Shown piece by piece: positions 51,241 to 59,779 of a stretch of DNA of 59,883 bases (position 1 is its first letter; the number at the start of each line of letters is the position of its first letter). The notes below the pieces were generated by a model, which saw only the letters and a list, made by a program, of their open reading frames with translations, made no database searches and was not told the origin of the DNA. Made by a program: the position numbers and the translations under genes. Source of the DNA: Microcaldota archaeon (lineage in GTDB: Archaea; Micrarchaeota; Micrarchaeia; Micrarchaeales; Micrarchaeaceae); contig JAJYLX010000005.1 in NCBI GenBank assembly GCA_021787495.1, positions 1 to 59,883 on the forward strand. Direction: 5' to 3'.

Positions 51241-51581
51241 GGCAGCGCCGCTCTGCATAAACATGAGAAGGGATATGTGAAATAAGGGGCGGAGCCCCTT
51301 TTAAAATCATTCGCACACCTCCGGGCTGTCTATGGAGGCCGCGCGGTTACGTACCTCTTCGCTTGCTAAGCCAAAGCCATTGACGCTCTTTGTCTCACGA
51401 CGTCCTTTCAAACTTGGAGTCCATGTGGCGGCTGGATCCGCGCAGCGGTACTCTGTGCATGGTCTTACTTAACATCCCGACGACCATAGACGTATCGAGG
51501 AGCGTCTCCAAATCTCACCGCTTTGACACTCGCTCCGAAGGCTTAAAAGCGTTGCTTGCGATATGGTAAGTAGTGGTTGGC
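51160..51581. other. Intergenic region before the KaiC-like gene
   Basis: 422 bases. It holds the weak frameshifted fragment, a terminator-like hairpin at 51286-51303 and a TATA element (GGCTTAAAAG, 51540-51549) for the KaiC-like gene. A 46-codon frame at 51331 has no supporting feature. Nothing else seen. Confidence 0.45.
51284..51303 (+). terminator. GC-rich hairpin with T-run
   Basis: GGGGC, loop GGA, GCCCC followed by TTTT. It lies 125 bases after the endonuclease stop and could end the spt5-rpl11-endonuclease transcript, or act on either strand. Confidence 0.45.
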
Positions 51582-52316
51582 ATGGTAGAGAGAGTCAAGA
51601 CTGGCATAAGGGGGCTGGACGGGCTGATGGGAGGGGGCATCCCGGAGGGCTCGAACATCCTCGTGACTGGGGCGCCCGGAACCGGCAAGACAATACTCGG
51701 AATACAGTACCTGTACAACGGCGCCAGCTCCGGCGAGCCCGGCCTCTACATAACGCTTGACACCAGAAAGGATGAGCTTTTCGAGCAGGGGAAGATGCTG
51801 GGTATGGACGTCGAGGCGCTCGAGAAAGCGGGGAAGCTGATGGTCCTTGAAGTGCCGCTCGACACCGCCGGTCTCAATATTTTCGAAAGCATCGAAGGGG
51901 CAATCAAGAAGATGGGCGCCAAGAGAGTGGTGTTCGACAGCTTGATAAACTTCTCGATAAACGTGGATCAGTTCGTCATACCTCTCAACTACATGATTGA
52001 CGTGGCTCCGGACAAAAAGGACAAGATGTTTTACTCGGGGAGGTCAAAAGAGAGAATAACCTACTTGCTCATCAACGAGCTGTCAAAGCTCGGAACGACG
52101 AACCTTATCATAACGGCCTCGGACCAGGACGGTACGGTCGTGACGAAGGACGGGGTGAGTGAGTTCGCGGCGGATGGGCTGATAATCCTGAGAGCTTCAG
52201 CCATGGGTGACACGCTGAACAGAACCATACAGGTGGCGAAGATGAGGAAGACGAGGATAGAAGGAGAGATAAAATCGTACGAGATAGGTGACAATGGGAT
52301 TGCCCTACAAGGGTAA
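51582..52316 (+). CDS. KaiC-like RecA-fold ATPase (single domain)
   Basis: 244 residues. VKTGIRGLDGLMGGGIPEG, Walker A GAPGTGKT (30-37) and Walker B RVVFDSL (about 120-126) are typical of archaeal single-domain KaiC/RadA-like proteins. Many such proteins regulate membrane or signalling systems through ATP binding. The ATG at 51582 is used with a TATA element 30 bases upstream; a GTG at 51573 is possible. The next gene begins 5 bases after its stop, so the two form an operon. Confidence 0.9.
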   Translation: MVERVKTGIRGLDGLMGGGIPEGSNILVTGAPGTGKTILGIQYLYNGASSGEPGLYITLDTRKDELFEQGKMLGMDVEALEKAGKLMVLEVPLDTAGLNIFESIEGAIKKMGAKRVVFDSLINFSINVDQFVIPLNYMIDVAPDKKDKMFYSGRSKERITYLLINELSKLGTTNLIITASDQDGTVVTKDGVSEFAADGLIILRASAMGDTLNRTIQVAKMRKTRIEGEIKSYEIGDNGIALQG

Positions 52317-52321
52317 TATTC

Positions 52322-53437
52322 TTGGAAATCAAAGACGACATAGAGCGGTTCTACATACAGCACTTTATAATGAGCAAGTCCCAAAATATCGAGACACCTG
52401 GCTTCGTCTTCTTCAGGCTTTCTGGGAAGACTCCCCTCTACGCAAGGCAGGTTGTCATGCCGGAGGACTTCTTCGTAAACCTTGAAAAGGCTATGGCAAA
52501 GAGGGGTCCAGAGACGGCCGGGAGGCTGTATTCTACTGGTAAGAGGTTCGGCTACAGATTCTCCATGCTCGGAAACTTCTCGACCTGCAAGGACAAGCCG
52601 GGGCGGCAGCTGGTCTCTTACATAGACGTGATAAACAAGTTTATAGAAGGCACATACGCCACGAGGATCGGCTGCGACATCGACGTGGACAGGAAATCTG
52701 TAAGGTACACAATGCAGAACCCCGTGGTCGTGGACAAGCTCGGCTACGGGTACTTCATGCCGCTCGGCGCAGCCGCCGGCTTGATGTCCTACCTGTTCCA
52801 AGACCCGTCGATAGAGGGCGTGCTAGAGGGCTTCGACCTAAAGAGCGGCATGGGGTCGCTGCTGTACGCCCCGTCGGTCGACCTTATCAGTGCGGGAAAG
52901 AGCCCAAGCACTGAGCGTGACCTCTCTGGGATGGAGCCCACCCCCGAATATGAGGAATTTAACAGGGTGAGGAAACTGCAGTATTCAGATTACTCACTCA
53001 GGACGCTGCTGGACTCGAAGTTCTTCACGTTCGACAGGGGCTTCATGATGTGCGGCGGCGAGAGGTATTTCATATTGGAGGTCAGCGCCCTGTACCTGAT
53101 AGAAACGAACCTGAGGGACTACTCAGGCGAGATATACAATGCGGCGTTCGATGTTGGAATGCAGGTCCTGAAGGGAGTCAAAAACCCGACTACCAAGACG
53201 GTCAGCGACTATATGTCAGCGTTTGGGTGGGGTGATGTACTCGTCGCGAGCAAGGGCGCTGCGTATTTCGCCAATTCAGACTATTTCCCGTACGCAAAGT
53301 TTTACAGGGATGCGTCGTATCTGATTTTCTCGGGATTCCTCGCTGGTATGCTGTCGACGCTCTCCGGCAGGACAGTGAGCTTTTCCACGATAAGTAAGGA
53401 CGTCAGGCAGGGATACTTGAGGGTGTCACTTAGTTGA
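52322..53437 (+). CDS. Two-module protein, V4R-like halves (tentative)
   Basis: 371 residues from a TTG start. Residues 50-175 and 270-365 each look like a compact alpha/beta module with a G-rich helix (AGRLYSTGKRFGYRF; GEIYNAAFDVGMQVL) and a closing helix-loop (GYFMPLGAAAGLMSYL; YLIFSGFLAGMLSTLSG), the pattern of V4R (4-vinyl reductase-like) sensor domains. This family assignment is from pattern memory and is weak. It is translated right after the KaiC-like ATPase, which suggests a sensor or effector pair. Its end overlaps the convergent methyltransferase gene by 12 bases. Confidence 0.6.
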   Translation: MEIKDDIERFYIQHFIMSKSQNIETPGFVFFRLSGKTPLYARQVVMPEDFFVNLEKAMAKRGPETAGRLYSTGKRFGYRFSMLGNFSTCKDKPGRQLVSYIDVINKFIEGTYATRIGCDIDVDRKSVRYTMQNPVVVDKLGYGYFMPLGAAAGLMSYLFQDPSIEGVLEGFDLKSGMGSLLYAPSVDLISAGKSPSTERDLSGMEPTPEYEEFNRVRKLQYSDYSLRTLLDSKFFTFDRGFMMCGGERYFILEVSALYLIETNLRDYSGEIYNAAFDVGMQVLKGVKNPTTKTVSDYMSAFGWGDVLVASKGAAYFANSDYFPYAKFYRDASYLIFSGFLAGMLSTLSGRTVSFSTISKDVRQGYLRVSLS

Positions 53438-54421
53438 TATTGTGACCATGCCGTCGAGGCGCTCCTCCACGCTGCCGAAGACCGAGCGCAAATCGCGCAC
53501 GAACCTCTCCCTCATCGGGTAGCCCCTGTGGGTTGGTATGTTGTGCATGACCCAAATTGGATTTCTGTTGTGCTTCCCGAAGTCCATGAGCTGTACTATG
53601 ACGAGCTTGCCACCGGGCTTCAGCAGTGAGCGCAGCATCCTGAATATGCGCACGTGCTCCATCTCCTCTATGTGGTTGAATATTATCGAGATGAAAATGC
53701 CATCGAGCTTCCCTATATACTTGTCTATGCCACCAAAGCCCTCAAAGACGATGTCCTTCTTGTTCTGGTTGCGCACCGGATCGCTGAACGATAGCGCTTT
53801 GGCCCTCCTCTTTGCCTCCTGAAAGAATCTAGTACTCGGGTCAGTTGCTATCAGCCTGACAGGTTTGTTTGACATTTCCAGCAGCTGCTCTAGTCCAACG
53901 CCACCGCCGCAGCCGTAGTCCATCACCAGTGCACCGGGCTTCATATCCTTGTACAGCTCGGTTATGGCAATCACCCTCAGGGAGTGGGGTCCCTGTTCCA
54001 TTATCTTGTTCCAGTAATAGATTGCCTTTTCTTCCTCGAATCCCGTAAGCTCGGACGCCTTCCCCGTCGTCAGCGTGCTCTCGGAGAACCGGTTCACAAA
54101 GTCTATCCATTCTAGGGATTCCTTGTAGCCCTCTGACAGGTACCTCTTCGCTTCCGTGGTGTCAGTAATCTTCAAGTTTTTCACGGAATAACCCTTGCCG
54201 TCGAATGAGAGAATCCCCTCCCCCACCAGAAGATCCAGCATGTTCTCCAGCATCTTAGCGTGCTTCAGACCGCAACTCATGCTTATCGATTCGAGGGAAT
54301 GTGGTGTCTTGAGCAGCTCGAACACATTCTTCTTCGAGAGCAGGTCCATGGAGTACCTCACCATGACGACCTTGACCATAGCAAGGGCCTTCAGGTCCCT
54401 GTTAAGCCTTTCGGGTTCCAT
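53426..54421 (-). CDS. SAM-dependent methyltransferase with N-terminal winged helix
   Basis: 331 residues. Residues 20-90 form a winged helix as in O-methyltransferase dimerisation domains (MSCGLKHAKMLENMLDLLVGEGIL). SAM motif I is VMDYGCGGGVGLEQLL (near 163-178), with LLKPGGKLVIVQLMD as motif VI. The layout resembles plant-type and bacterial small-molecule O-methyltransferases. It starts 6 bases after the prenyltransferase-like gene and probably acts with it, perhaps on a prenyl or quinone-like product (inference). Confidence 0.82.
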   Translation of the reverse strand: MEPERLNRDLKALAMVKVVMVRYSMDLLSKKNVFELLKTPHSLESISMSCGLKHAKMLENMLDLLVGEGILSFDGKGYSVKNLKITDTTEAKRYLSEGYKESLEWIDFVNRFSESTLTTGKASELTGFEEEKAIYYWNKIMEQGPHSLRVIAITELYKDMKPGALVMDYGCGGGVGLEQLLEMSNKPVRLIATDPSTRFFQEAKRRAKALSFSDPVRNQNKKDIVFEGFGGIDKYIGKLDGIFISIIFNHIEEMEHVRIFRMLRSLLKPGGKLVIVQLMDFGKHNRNPIWVMHNIPTHRGYPMRERFVRDLRSVFGSVEERLDGMVTISTK

Positions 54422-54427
54422 AACAAC

Positions 54428-55249
54428 TCACTGTATGGGCAACCAGATCTTCCCGACCTTCCTGCCTATTATCACGGGCGTTCCGTTCCTTATCTCGGCG
54501 CCATGCTCCCTTATCACTTCCATATCGTCCTGGTTGTACCTTATTACCGTCTTGTTCCTCGCCTCGTAGTCAGCGACTATCGCCTTGAAGTGCTTGAGCC
54601 TGAAGCACTGGAATGGGGCCGGGAAGAAGTAGATGTCTGAATAGTCGCTTGTCAGTATTGGGACGCAGCCCGAAAACTTCGGCCTCCATGACCTTATGAT
54701 AAGGTCCACGTCCGGCACATCCGTCCCATAGTGGGCGAGCTTCGCCTCCTCTGGGCTCGTCAGTCTACCCTCATTGGCGAGCTTCATATACTCGAACGAG
54801 GGCTCGTATGCGGCCATCGGGAACAGGTGAAAGTTGTGGAACTTGGAGGTCAGCGTCTCAATCCTCAATATCTCATCTTTGATTGCGGATGGATCCTCAG
54901 CAAGGCTGCAGAACAAGTCTATGTCGCCCAAAAACTTTACTCTCACACCCTTCCTGACGAAATAATCAATCCATTTCTTACCGAAGAACTTCGGCACGAG
55001 GCTCACTATCTTGGCGGTCGATTCCCTGCGGCTCAGGCAGTTCCTCCTGCCAATCAGATTGACCGACAAGCACTTTATCCCGAGCTCGTCGAACGCCATC
55101 TTCATAAGGTTCTCCAGGGCCATTGCACCGCTGTGGTACGCAAAGTGATCTATGTCAGCCTTCGGCACGTTCTCCAGTATGGCAAATGTCCTGTCCCCAT
55201 CCATAATGTAGCAGACATGTTGCACAGCACTATGCTTGTCTAGTATCAT
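54428..55249 (-). CDS. Divergent cis-prenyltransferase (UppS-like)
   Basis: 273 residues. HVCYIMDGDRTFA carries the catalytic Asp17 (HVAIIMDGNRRWA in UppS); ENLMKMAFDELGIKCLSVNLIG and GVRVKFLGDIDLF follow the family order; PDVDLIIRSWRPKFSGC with SDYSDIYFF matches the C-terminal RTGGE...SELYF region, but GGE is replaced by WRP. The usual product is a long cis-polyprenyl diphosphate, the sugar carrier. The altered loop may change substrate or chain length. First gene of the pair with the methyltransferase; TATA-like GTTATAAAAGC lies upstream on this unit's minus-strand promoter region near 55280. Confidence 0.8.
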   Translation of the reverse strand: MILDKHSAVQHVCYIMDGDRTFAILENVPKADIDHFAYHSGAMALENLMKMAFDELGIKCLSVNLIGRRNCLSRRESTAKIVSLVPKFFGKKWIDYFVRKGVRVKFLGDIDLFCSLAEDPSAIKDEILRIETLTSKFHNFHLFPMAAYEPSFEYMKLANEGRLTSPEEAKLAHYGTDVPDVDLIIRSWRPKFSGCVPILTSDYSDIYFFPAPFQCFRLKHFKAIVADYEARNKTVIRYNQDDMEVIREHGAEIRNGTPVIIGRKVGKIWLPIQ

Positions 55250-55343
55250 AGCGTACGACCATCGTTTATGGCTGGGTATCGTTATAAAAGCTTAAAAGCA
55301 TTGTCTCAGCAGCATTTCAAAATCTCCGAGTGGAATCGCGGAG

Positions 55344-55448
55344 CTACCTCCTTACCGCAACGAGGACCGAATTGTCCCCGCTGCCGCCCCTGAACGCTTG
55401 GTTGCTCAAGCCATCGTAGACGCTGCGGTTATCTATCCCACTGACGGT
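55344..55448 (-). pseudogene. C-terminal coding remnant
   Basis: Directly after the dolichol-kinase-like stop, the same frame reads VSGIDNRSVYDGLSNQAF, then RGGSGDNSVLVAVRR and a stop at 55344. It looks like the end of a protein but has no start codon. Origin not recognised. Confidence 0.3.
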
Positions 55449-56042
55449 TTAAATAAAAGGTGCTGCCGCAAGCGCAATCCATGCGCCGACAGCCGAGAAC
55501 ATCGGTATCGTCAGGTTGTCGTTTACGAAGTTTATGGAGTCGCCCAGCGCGCCGAGCCCGGCGGCGGCGCATGCAACCACCACGTTGCCCGTGAGCGCCA
55601 GAATCGCCGCCGCACTGATTGCGAACATGGCGGCCTGGCCCGCGGGTGATGACCTGACGCCCAGCGCTGCCTTCACCATACCGCTTGTTGCATCGCCAAA
55701 TGATAGGCACACCGTCGCGGCGATGAGCGGGACTGCACCGAACGGCATGGCCAGCATGCTCCCAATTATCCAGTAAGGGACCCTTATGCGCTTCCAATCC
55801 CTCCTGAACGTGCCGTCGAACCTGCTCCTCGATATAGCGCGTATTACCGGGGCGGTGGGGGTCCACGTGCTGTATCGCACACGGACGCACTCGGATAGGA
55901 GCCAGAGCGTGAGGTAAAGGGCGTAAAGCAGAATTTCCTCTTGGACAGGCAAACCGAGATAGATGAAAAGAAGAGGCCAGAAGGTGAGGAGCACATGGAC
56001 TGTCTTGCGCCTGCCGAAGAACGCGACCTTCTTATTGGACAC
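55449..56042 (-). CDS. Dolichol/phytol kinase-like membrane protein
   Basis: 197 residues with about six membrane helices. FGRRKTVHVLLTFWP at the start, LSFGDATSGMVKAALG in the middle and DSINFVNDNLTIPMFSAVGA at the end match the SEC59/VTE5/DGK1 family of CTP-dependent kinases, which phosphorylate dolichol, phytol or diacylglycerol. In archaea this would recycle polyprenyl alcohol to its phosphate. It overlaps the P-loop kinase gene by 11 bases and lies near prenyl-synthase genes, which fits. Confidence 0.8.
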   Translation of the reverse strand: MSNKKVAFFGRRKTVHVLLTFWPLLFIYLGLPVQEEILLYALYLTLWLLSECVRVRYSTWTPTAPVIRAISRSRFDGTFRRDWKRIRVPYWIIGSMLAMPFGAVPLIAATVCLSFGDATSGMVKAALGVRSSPAGQAAMFAISAAAILALTGNVVVACAAAGLGALGDSINFVNDNLTIPMFSAVGAWIALAAAPFI

Positions 56043-56571
56043 GCCGCAGCACCCGCAGCGCCTCCCTTCTCAGGTCGGCAATGCCGCCATCATTGCTTAT
56101 CGTGAGGTCGGCCATGGCTGTGACCCTATCCATGCCGGCCTGCCTTTTTACGGCGTCGCGCCGTTCGGCTTCTAATGCTCCCCCGCCCAGGCTCGAATTG
56201 TTGCGGAGCGCGATCGTGCACTCGCGGGTGCGCTCGCTTGCCTTGAGATTGATTATGTGGCTGTCCTTCCCGTACGCCTTCCTTATGTCCTCCGCGAGGT
56301 GCACGTCGTAAAGCCCGTCCACGATCACGTTGCTGGAGGCGTACCCGCGCCTTATCCTCCGCATGACCTCGGGCGCGAACAACCTGAAGACATTGGCTGC
56401 GCCAATGGCCCCCATGAAGTCGGACAGCCTCGCGTATCCGAGACGGCGGGCCTCCCTGTGCATGACCCAGTTGACATCCACGACGCTGCAGGGGTAATTC
56501 TCCCTTATTATTCCGACGAGCGTGGACTTGCCGCTGCCGGACTGACCCGTGATGCCTATCACCTTGTTCAT
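56032..56571 (-). CDS. P-loop kinase, dephospho-CoA kinase/adenylate kinase-like
   Basis: 179 residues. GITGQSGSGKST (Walker A, 5-16) and VDVNWVMHREARRLGY resemble dephospho-CoA-kinase-type P-loop enzymes, and RTRECTIALRNNSS gives a lid-like Arg stretch. The substrate is not certain: dephospho-CoA or a nucleotide is most likely. It overlaps the kinase-like gene downstream by 11 bases and the Nudix gene upstream by 4, so all are in one operon. Confidence 0.8.
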   Translation of the reverse strand: MNKVIGITGQSGSGKSTLVGIIRENYPCSVVDVNWVMHREARRLGYARLSDFMGAIGAANVFRLFAPEVMRRIRRGYASSNVIVDGLYDVHLAEDIRKAYGKDSHIINLKASERTRECTIALRNNSSLGGGALEAERRDAVKRQAGMDRVTAMADLTISNDGGIADLRREALRVLRRVQ

Positions 56572-56993
56572 ATCCTCTCACGGTTCTCCGTTATGAACTC
56601 CCTCAGGTTATCCACCAGATCCATGCCCAGGGCCTCGTCTAGGGTCTTCCATGCGTATCCGGTGTGCTCGTCGCTCATCTTCACCGCGCCGCCCGCACAG
56701 GCGCCCGAGTAGACGATCTGCACGACGTGGTAATGCGCCCCCTTCGCAATCAACTGCATAGTGTCGATGCCCACAAGGCGTATGTCGGATACTGTGCGAC
56801 CTGTCTCCTCAAGCACCTCCCTTCTCAGGGCCTTGAGTGGGTGCTCGCCCCATTCCATCTTGCCGCCAGCGAGATGCCATTGGTTCCGTCCCCACGAGCT
56901 CGACGGCGCCCTTTTTACGAAGAGGAACCTCCCGCCGTGCCTGAGGAAGGCACCGCACCACACCACTACCTTTTTCTCCATCGGATCACTCAT
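56568..56993 (-). CDS. Nudix hydrolase
   Basis: 141 residues. The Nudix box begins AGGKMEWGEHPLKALRREVLEETG, a full consensus, preceded by RAPSSSWGRNQWHLAGGK. Several ATGs are possible; the ATG at 56993, in ATGAGTGA overlapping the end of the polyprenyl synthase gene, fits translational coupling. Substrate unknown; being inside an isoprenoid operon, a prenyl or nucleotide-sugar diphosphate is conceivable. Confidence 0.82.
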   Translation of the reverse strand: MSDPMEKKVVVWCGAFLRHGGRFLFVKRAPSSSWGRNQWHLAGGKMEWGEHPLKALRREVLEETGRTVSDIRLVGIDTMQLIAKGAHYHVVQIVYSGACAGGAVKMSDEHTGYAWKTLDEALGMDLVDNLREFITENRERI

Positions 56994-57855
56994 AAGAGAA
57001 CTTCGATGCATAATCATATAACCTGGTGACCATGCTTCGCATCGCGTCCCAGTTGGTCGGGAGGGCGGACGCGGCCCTGTCCGTGTTCCTGAATATCATG
57101 GCTTTAAGATCTACTGCCAACTCATTCTTCACCTCCATGCTTGAGATGTCGAGGTTGTGCGTCCTCGCCCTTATTATCGGGAGCGACCAGTACCCGTGCT
57201 GCGAATCCTCTTCCATCTCCCTCATGTCATCCATGAACTGGATCGACAGGCCATAGTTCTCGCAGAACACCCCCATGCGCTTTCCGTAATCGGCTGTGCG
57301 TCCAGCATATTCCAGCGCGGCGTATACTCCTATAGACGCCCATGATATTATGTGCCGTATGCCCTTGAGGTACTCGGCCCTCGTGGGCATCTCCTCCTTC
57401 CATAAGTAGTCGATGACCCTGCGCTGCATGAGGTGGTTCACCTTCACCTTCTCCATAGCGGCATCCAGCACGTTCTCGTACCCCTCGTTGACGAGCATCT
57501 GCATACCCTCTATCAGCGTTATGTTGCCGGCGTACAGCATGGCAGCGATGCCGCTCTTGGTTTCGGGGGTCTCATCCACAACGTCATCGTGCGTCGAGAT
57601 GTGCACGTTGATTAGAGCGAGGGCGACGAGCAGCCTGTCCGGCGCTTTCAGATCCATGTCGGCGAGAGCAGCCTTGCACAGTGCCATCGGGGCGATTGAA
57701 ACGAATCCCATCGATATCTTCGCGAACTGCCTTGCGAGCTCCGGATCCGGGTACTTTCTCGTGAGACGCCTTGCCTCTATCGAGAGAAGGCGTTCGTAGT
57801 GCGACGTGTTTCCGAGCAGCTGACTGCGTATTTCCGAGGATCCCATTCCAGTCAC
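56986..57855 (-). CDS. Divergent polyprenyl synthase (trans-isoprenyl diphosphate synthase)
   Basis: 289 residues, all helical. The first Asp motif is HDDVVDE (DDxxD, near 88-94) and the second is QFMDDMREMEED (DDxxE/D, near 200). These bind Mg2+-diphosphate. Archaeal members make geranylgeranyl or farnesylgeranyl diphosphate for lipids. The usual DDxxD is kept, but FQxxDDxxD is altered, so chain length is not predictable. A GTG at 57855 or the ATG at 57846 is the start. It heads the operon with Nudix, kinase and dolichol-kinase-like genes. Confidence 0.85.
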   Translation of the reverse strand: MTGMGSSEIRSQLLGNTSHYERLLSIEARRLTRKYPDPELARQFAKISMGFVSIAPMALCKAALADMDLKAPDRLLVALALINVHISTHDDVVDETPETKSGIAAMLYAGNITLIEGMQMLVNEGYENVLDAAMEKVKVNHLMQRRVIDYLWKEEMPTRAEYLKGIRHIISWASIGVYAALEYAGRTADYGKRMGVFCENYGLSIQFMDDMREMEEDSQHGYWSLPIIRARTHNLDISSMEVKNELAVDLKAMIFRNTDRAASALPTNWDAMRSMVTRLYDYASKFSYE

Positions 57856-58250
57856 ATCTCACGTCCCGCCCATATTTCGGGGTTTTCCGTTATCCCCGCA
57901 CCAATCCTGTCTTTCATGCCTGAAGGCAGAGAAGGGGTGGGTGGTAAGCGTGAGTCCGGCGCCGGTCGGGTGGGAGTATAAGCCGGACGCTAATAGGGCA
58001 ATGATTCCCTGCGCCCAGAAGTAGTCCCGGATGCCAGACCTAACCATCTTACCAACCCGTTTGAAATATATGCGCATACCTTGTATATACAGGTGCCGCG
58101 ATCCTGCCGCTGTGAGCGGTGCGAACCGCACCACCGGAACGACGCGAAAATCATGCGCCTGGATATTGTATCTATTGCGTTCCGCTAATGCCGCCCTTCA
58201 GCAAGGTATATATATTCCCTCGGCGGCGTGTATAAACAGGGGTTGGTCGT
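57856..58250. other. Intergenic region with hairpin cluster
   Basis: 395 bases. No convincing frame. A strong hairpin (GGTGCG, AAC, CGCACC) at 58118-58132 and an overlapping alternative (CCGC, TGTGA, GCGG) may belong to an unrecognised structured RNA. TATA-like GGTATATATATTCC is at 58204-58217 and GTGTATAAAC at 58228-58237, both promoter candidates for the regulator. Confidence 0.4.
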
Positions 58251-59717
58251 TTGGGCTCTGCGGCGGGTGTCCCAAAGGGTGTAGTCGAGGCGCTGGAGAG
58301 GCTCAGGATGGACTCTCCGTACTACCTGGCGCTCTCGAATATACACGGCAAGTACTACGTCTACGCGCAGACGTCGGTCCGCGAGGGCGGCAGGGTGAAA
58401 ACCCTTGCGAAGTACGTAGGCCGCATAACCCATGACGGCAGATTCCTCAGCTGCGGTGGGAGAACGGGGAAGGCGCAGGACCGAAAGGGCGCGGAGGCTG
58501 TGCGCGGAAACGATGGCAAGGCAGCGCGGCCTCCCGCTCCCGACTATTCGGGGCTGGCGGAGATGAGGGAGCGCCGCCGGCAGATGGACGACGGGACCGA
58601 CAGGAAAATCCTCATGGCACTCAGCATGAACGGGCGCATCGAGGTGCCGTACATAGAGAGGATAATGGGCATAAGTGGAGTCAACACCTATGCTCGCATC
58701 AAGAGGCTAGAGCGGGATTTTGGCATCAGATACACGGCTGTGATAGAGCCCAAAGCAATAGGGTTCGACGAATACATTGCATTCGTAAAGTTCAATGACA
58801 GCGTGCCGCCGCGTAAGGAGGTGATGGAGGCTATAGAAAAGATTCCGAACATCCAGTTCGCGACGATGACGAGCGGTAGTTTTGACATTATGCTTTACTT
58901 CCTGGTCGACAGGAGGGCGCCCGAGAATGAGGACACAATGCGCAGGATAAGGAGGGAAGTGGTCGGAACTCACAATGCAAAGTGGAGAATCGTGCCGTTC
59001 TGCAGGACCTACGGCTACATACCACTAAGGAAGGAGTTCTTTGACGAGGTCCTCAAAAAGAGGGTATGGCACAAGACGAAGGAAAATCCGCAGCCGAAGC
59101 ACGACCAGATCACCAACAGGGAATACGCGGTAATACGCGAACTCGCCTTGGACGGTAAGACGAACTTCAAGGAGATAGACGAGAGGTATGGATTCGACGA
59201 GGGGAGGGCGCAGTACACCTACCATCAACTAAGGGCAAGGCGCGTCATACTGAGGGTCACGCTTGACATGCGGAGCATGCCCGTTAAATACAATTCGATA
59301 ATCCTGGGAGAGGAGACCAACGAGCAGGCCGCTTCGGCGTCCGACAAGGACTTCCTTATCCACCTGATAAGTGATACGCCAGGACCGACGAACAAGTACT
59401 CTTTAACTGGGTACACCTACGCTGAGGGTAGCTGGATGCTGGTATCGCCCATTTTCCATGACGGTGACGAGGATGCCATAAAAGGGGAGTTGGAGAGGCT
59501 AAGAGGCTTGCAGCTCCATTACCTGGTCGGGACCTCACCCGTACTTGGGTCGATATGCATGAGGAAGTACGACAATGCGTGCCTGAACCACAATACGGTT
59601 CTCAAGGAGAGGTTCAACATCGACCTTGGGCAGCCCGTCATAGACTATGAAGGTGCAAAGAAGCACGAGAGAAAAAGGGTCGATATACGCGGCTTGGCTG
59701 TAGAAGAGGAAGAGTGA
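58251..59717 (+). CDS. Lrp/AsnC-like regulator with two regulator-like units
   Basis: 488 residues from a TTG start; the next in-frame ATG is at 58308. Residues 20-60 hold a domain (YYLALSNIHGKYYVYAQTS, REGGRVKTLAKYVGRI) also seen in the Fic protein. Then a winged helix (DRKILMALSMNGRIEVPYIERIMGISG, about 120-165), an Lrp-like ligand-binding ACT-type segment (AFVKFNDSVPPRKEVMEAIEKIPNIQFATMTSGSFDIMLYF) and a second winged helix plus ACT-like unit in the C-terminal half (EYAVIRELALDGKTNFKEIDERYG). DNA-binding regulator; target unknown. The stop is followed by a hairpin (CGGCTCAGCCG, 59762-59772). Confidence 0.78.
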   Translation: MGSAAGVPKGVVEALERLRMDSPYYLALSNIHGKYYVYAQTSVREGGRVKTLAKYVGRITHDGRFLSCGGRTGKAQDRKGAEAVRGNDGKAARPPAPDYSGLAEMRERRRQMDDGTDRKILMALSMNGRIEVPYIERIMGISGVNTYARIKRLERDFGIRYTAVIEPKAIGFDEYIAFVKFNDSVPPRKEVMEAIEKIPNIQFATMTSGSFDIMLYFLVDRRAPENEDTMRRIRREVVGTHNAKWRIVPFCRTYGYIPLRKEFFDEVLKKRVWHKTKENPQPKHDQITNREYAVIRELALDGKTNFKEIDERYGFDEGRAQYTYHQLRARRVILRVTLDMRSMPVKYNSIILGEETNEQAASASDKDFLIHLISDTPGPTNKYSLTGYTYAEGSWMLVSPIFHDGDEDAIKGELERLRGLQLHYLVGTSPVLGSICMRKYDNACLNHNTVLKERFNIDLGQPVIDYEGAKKHERKRVDIRGLAVEEEE

Positions 59718-59779
59718 CTCTGCAAAAGGCATGAAAAAGCAACAGCCGCGGAACTATGTAGCGGCTCAGCCGTTGGCTT

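Noticed and set aside
51331-51471. 46-codon frame
   Set aside because: No ribosome site, TATA box or recognisable motif.
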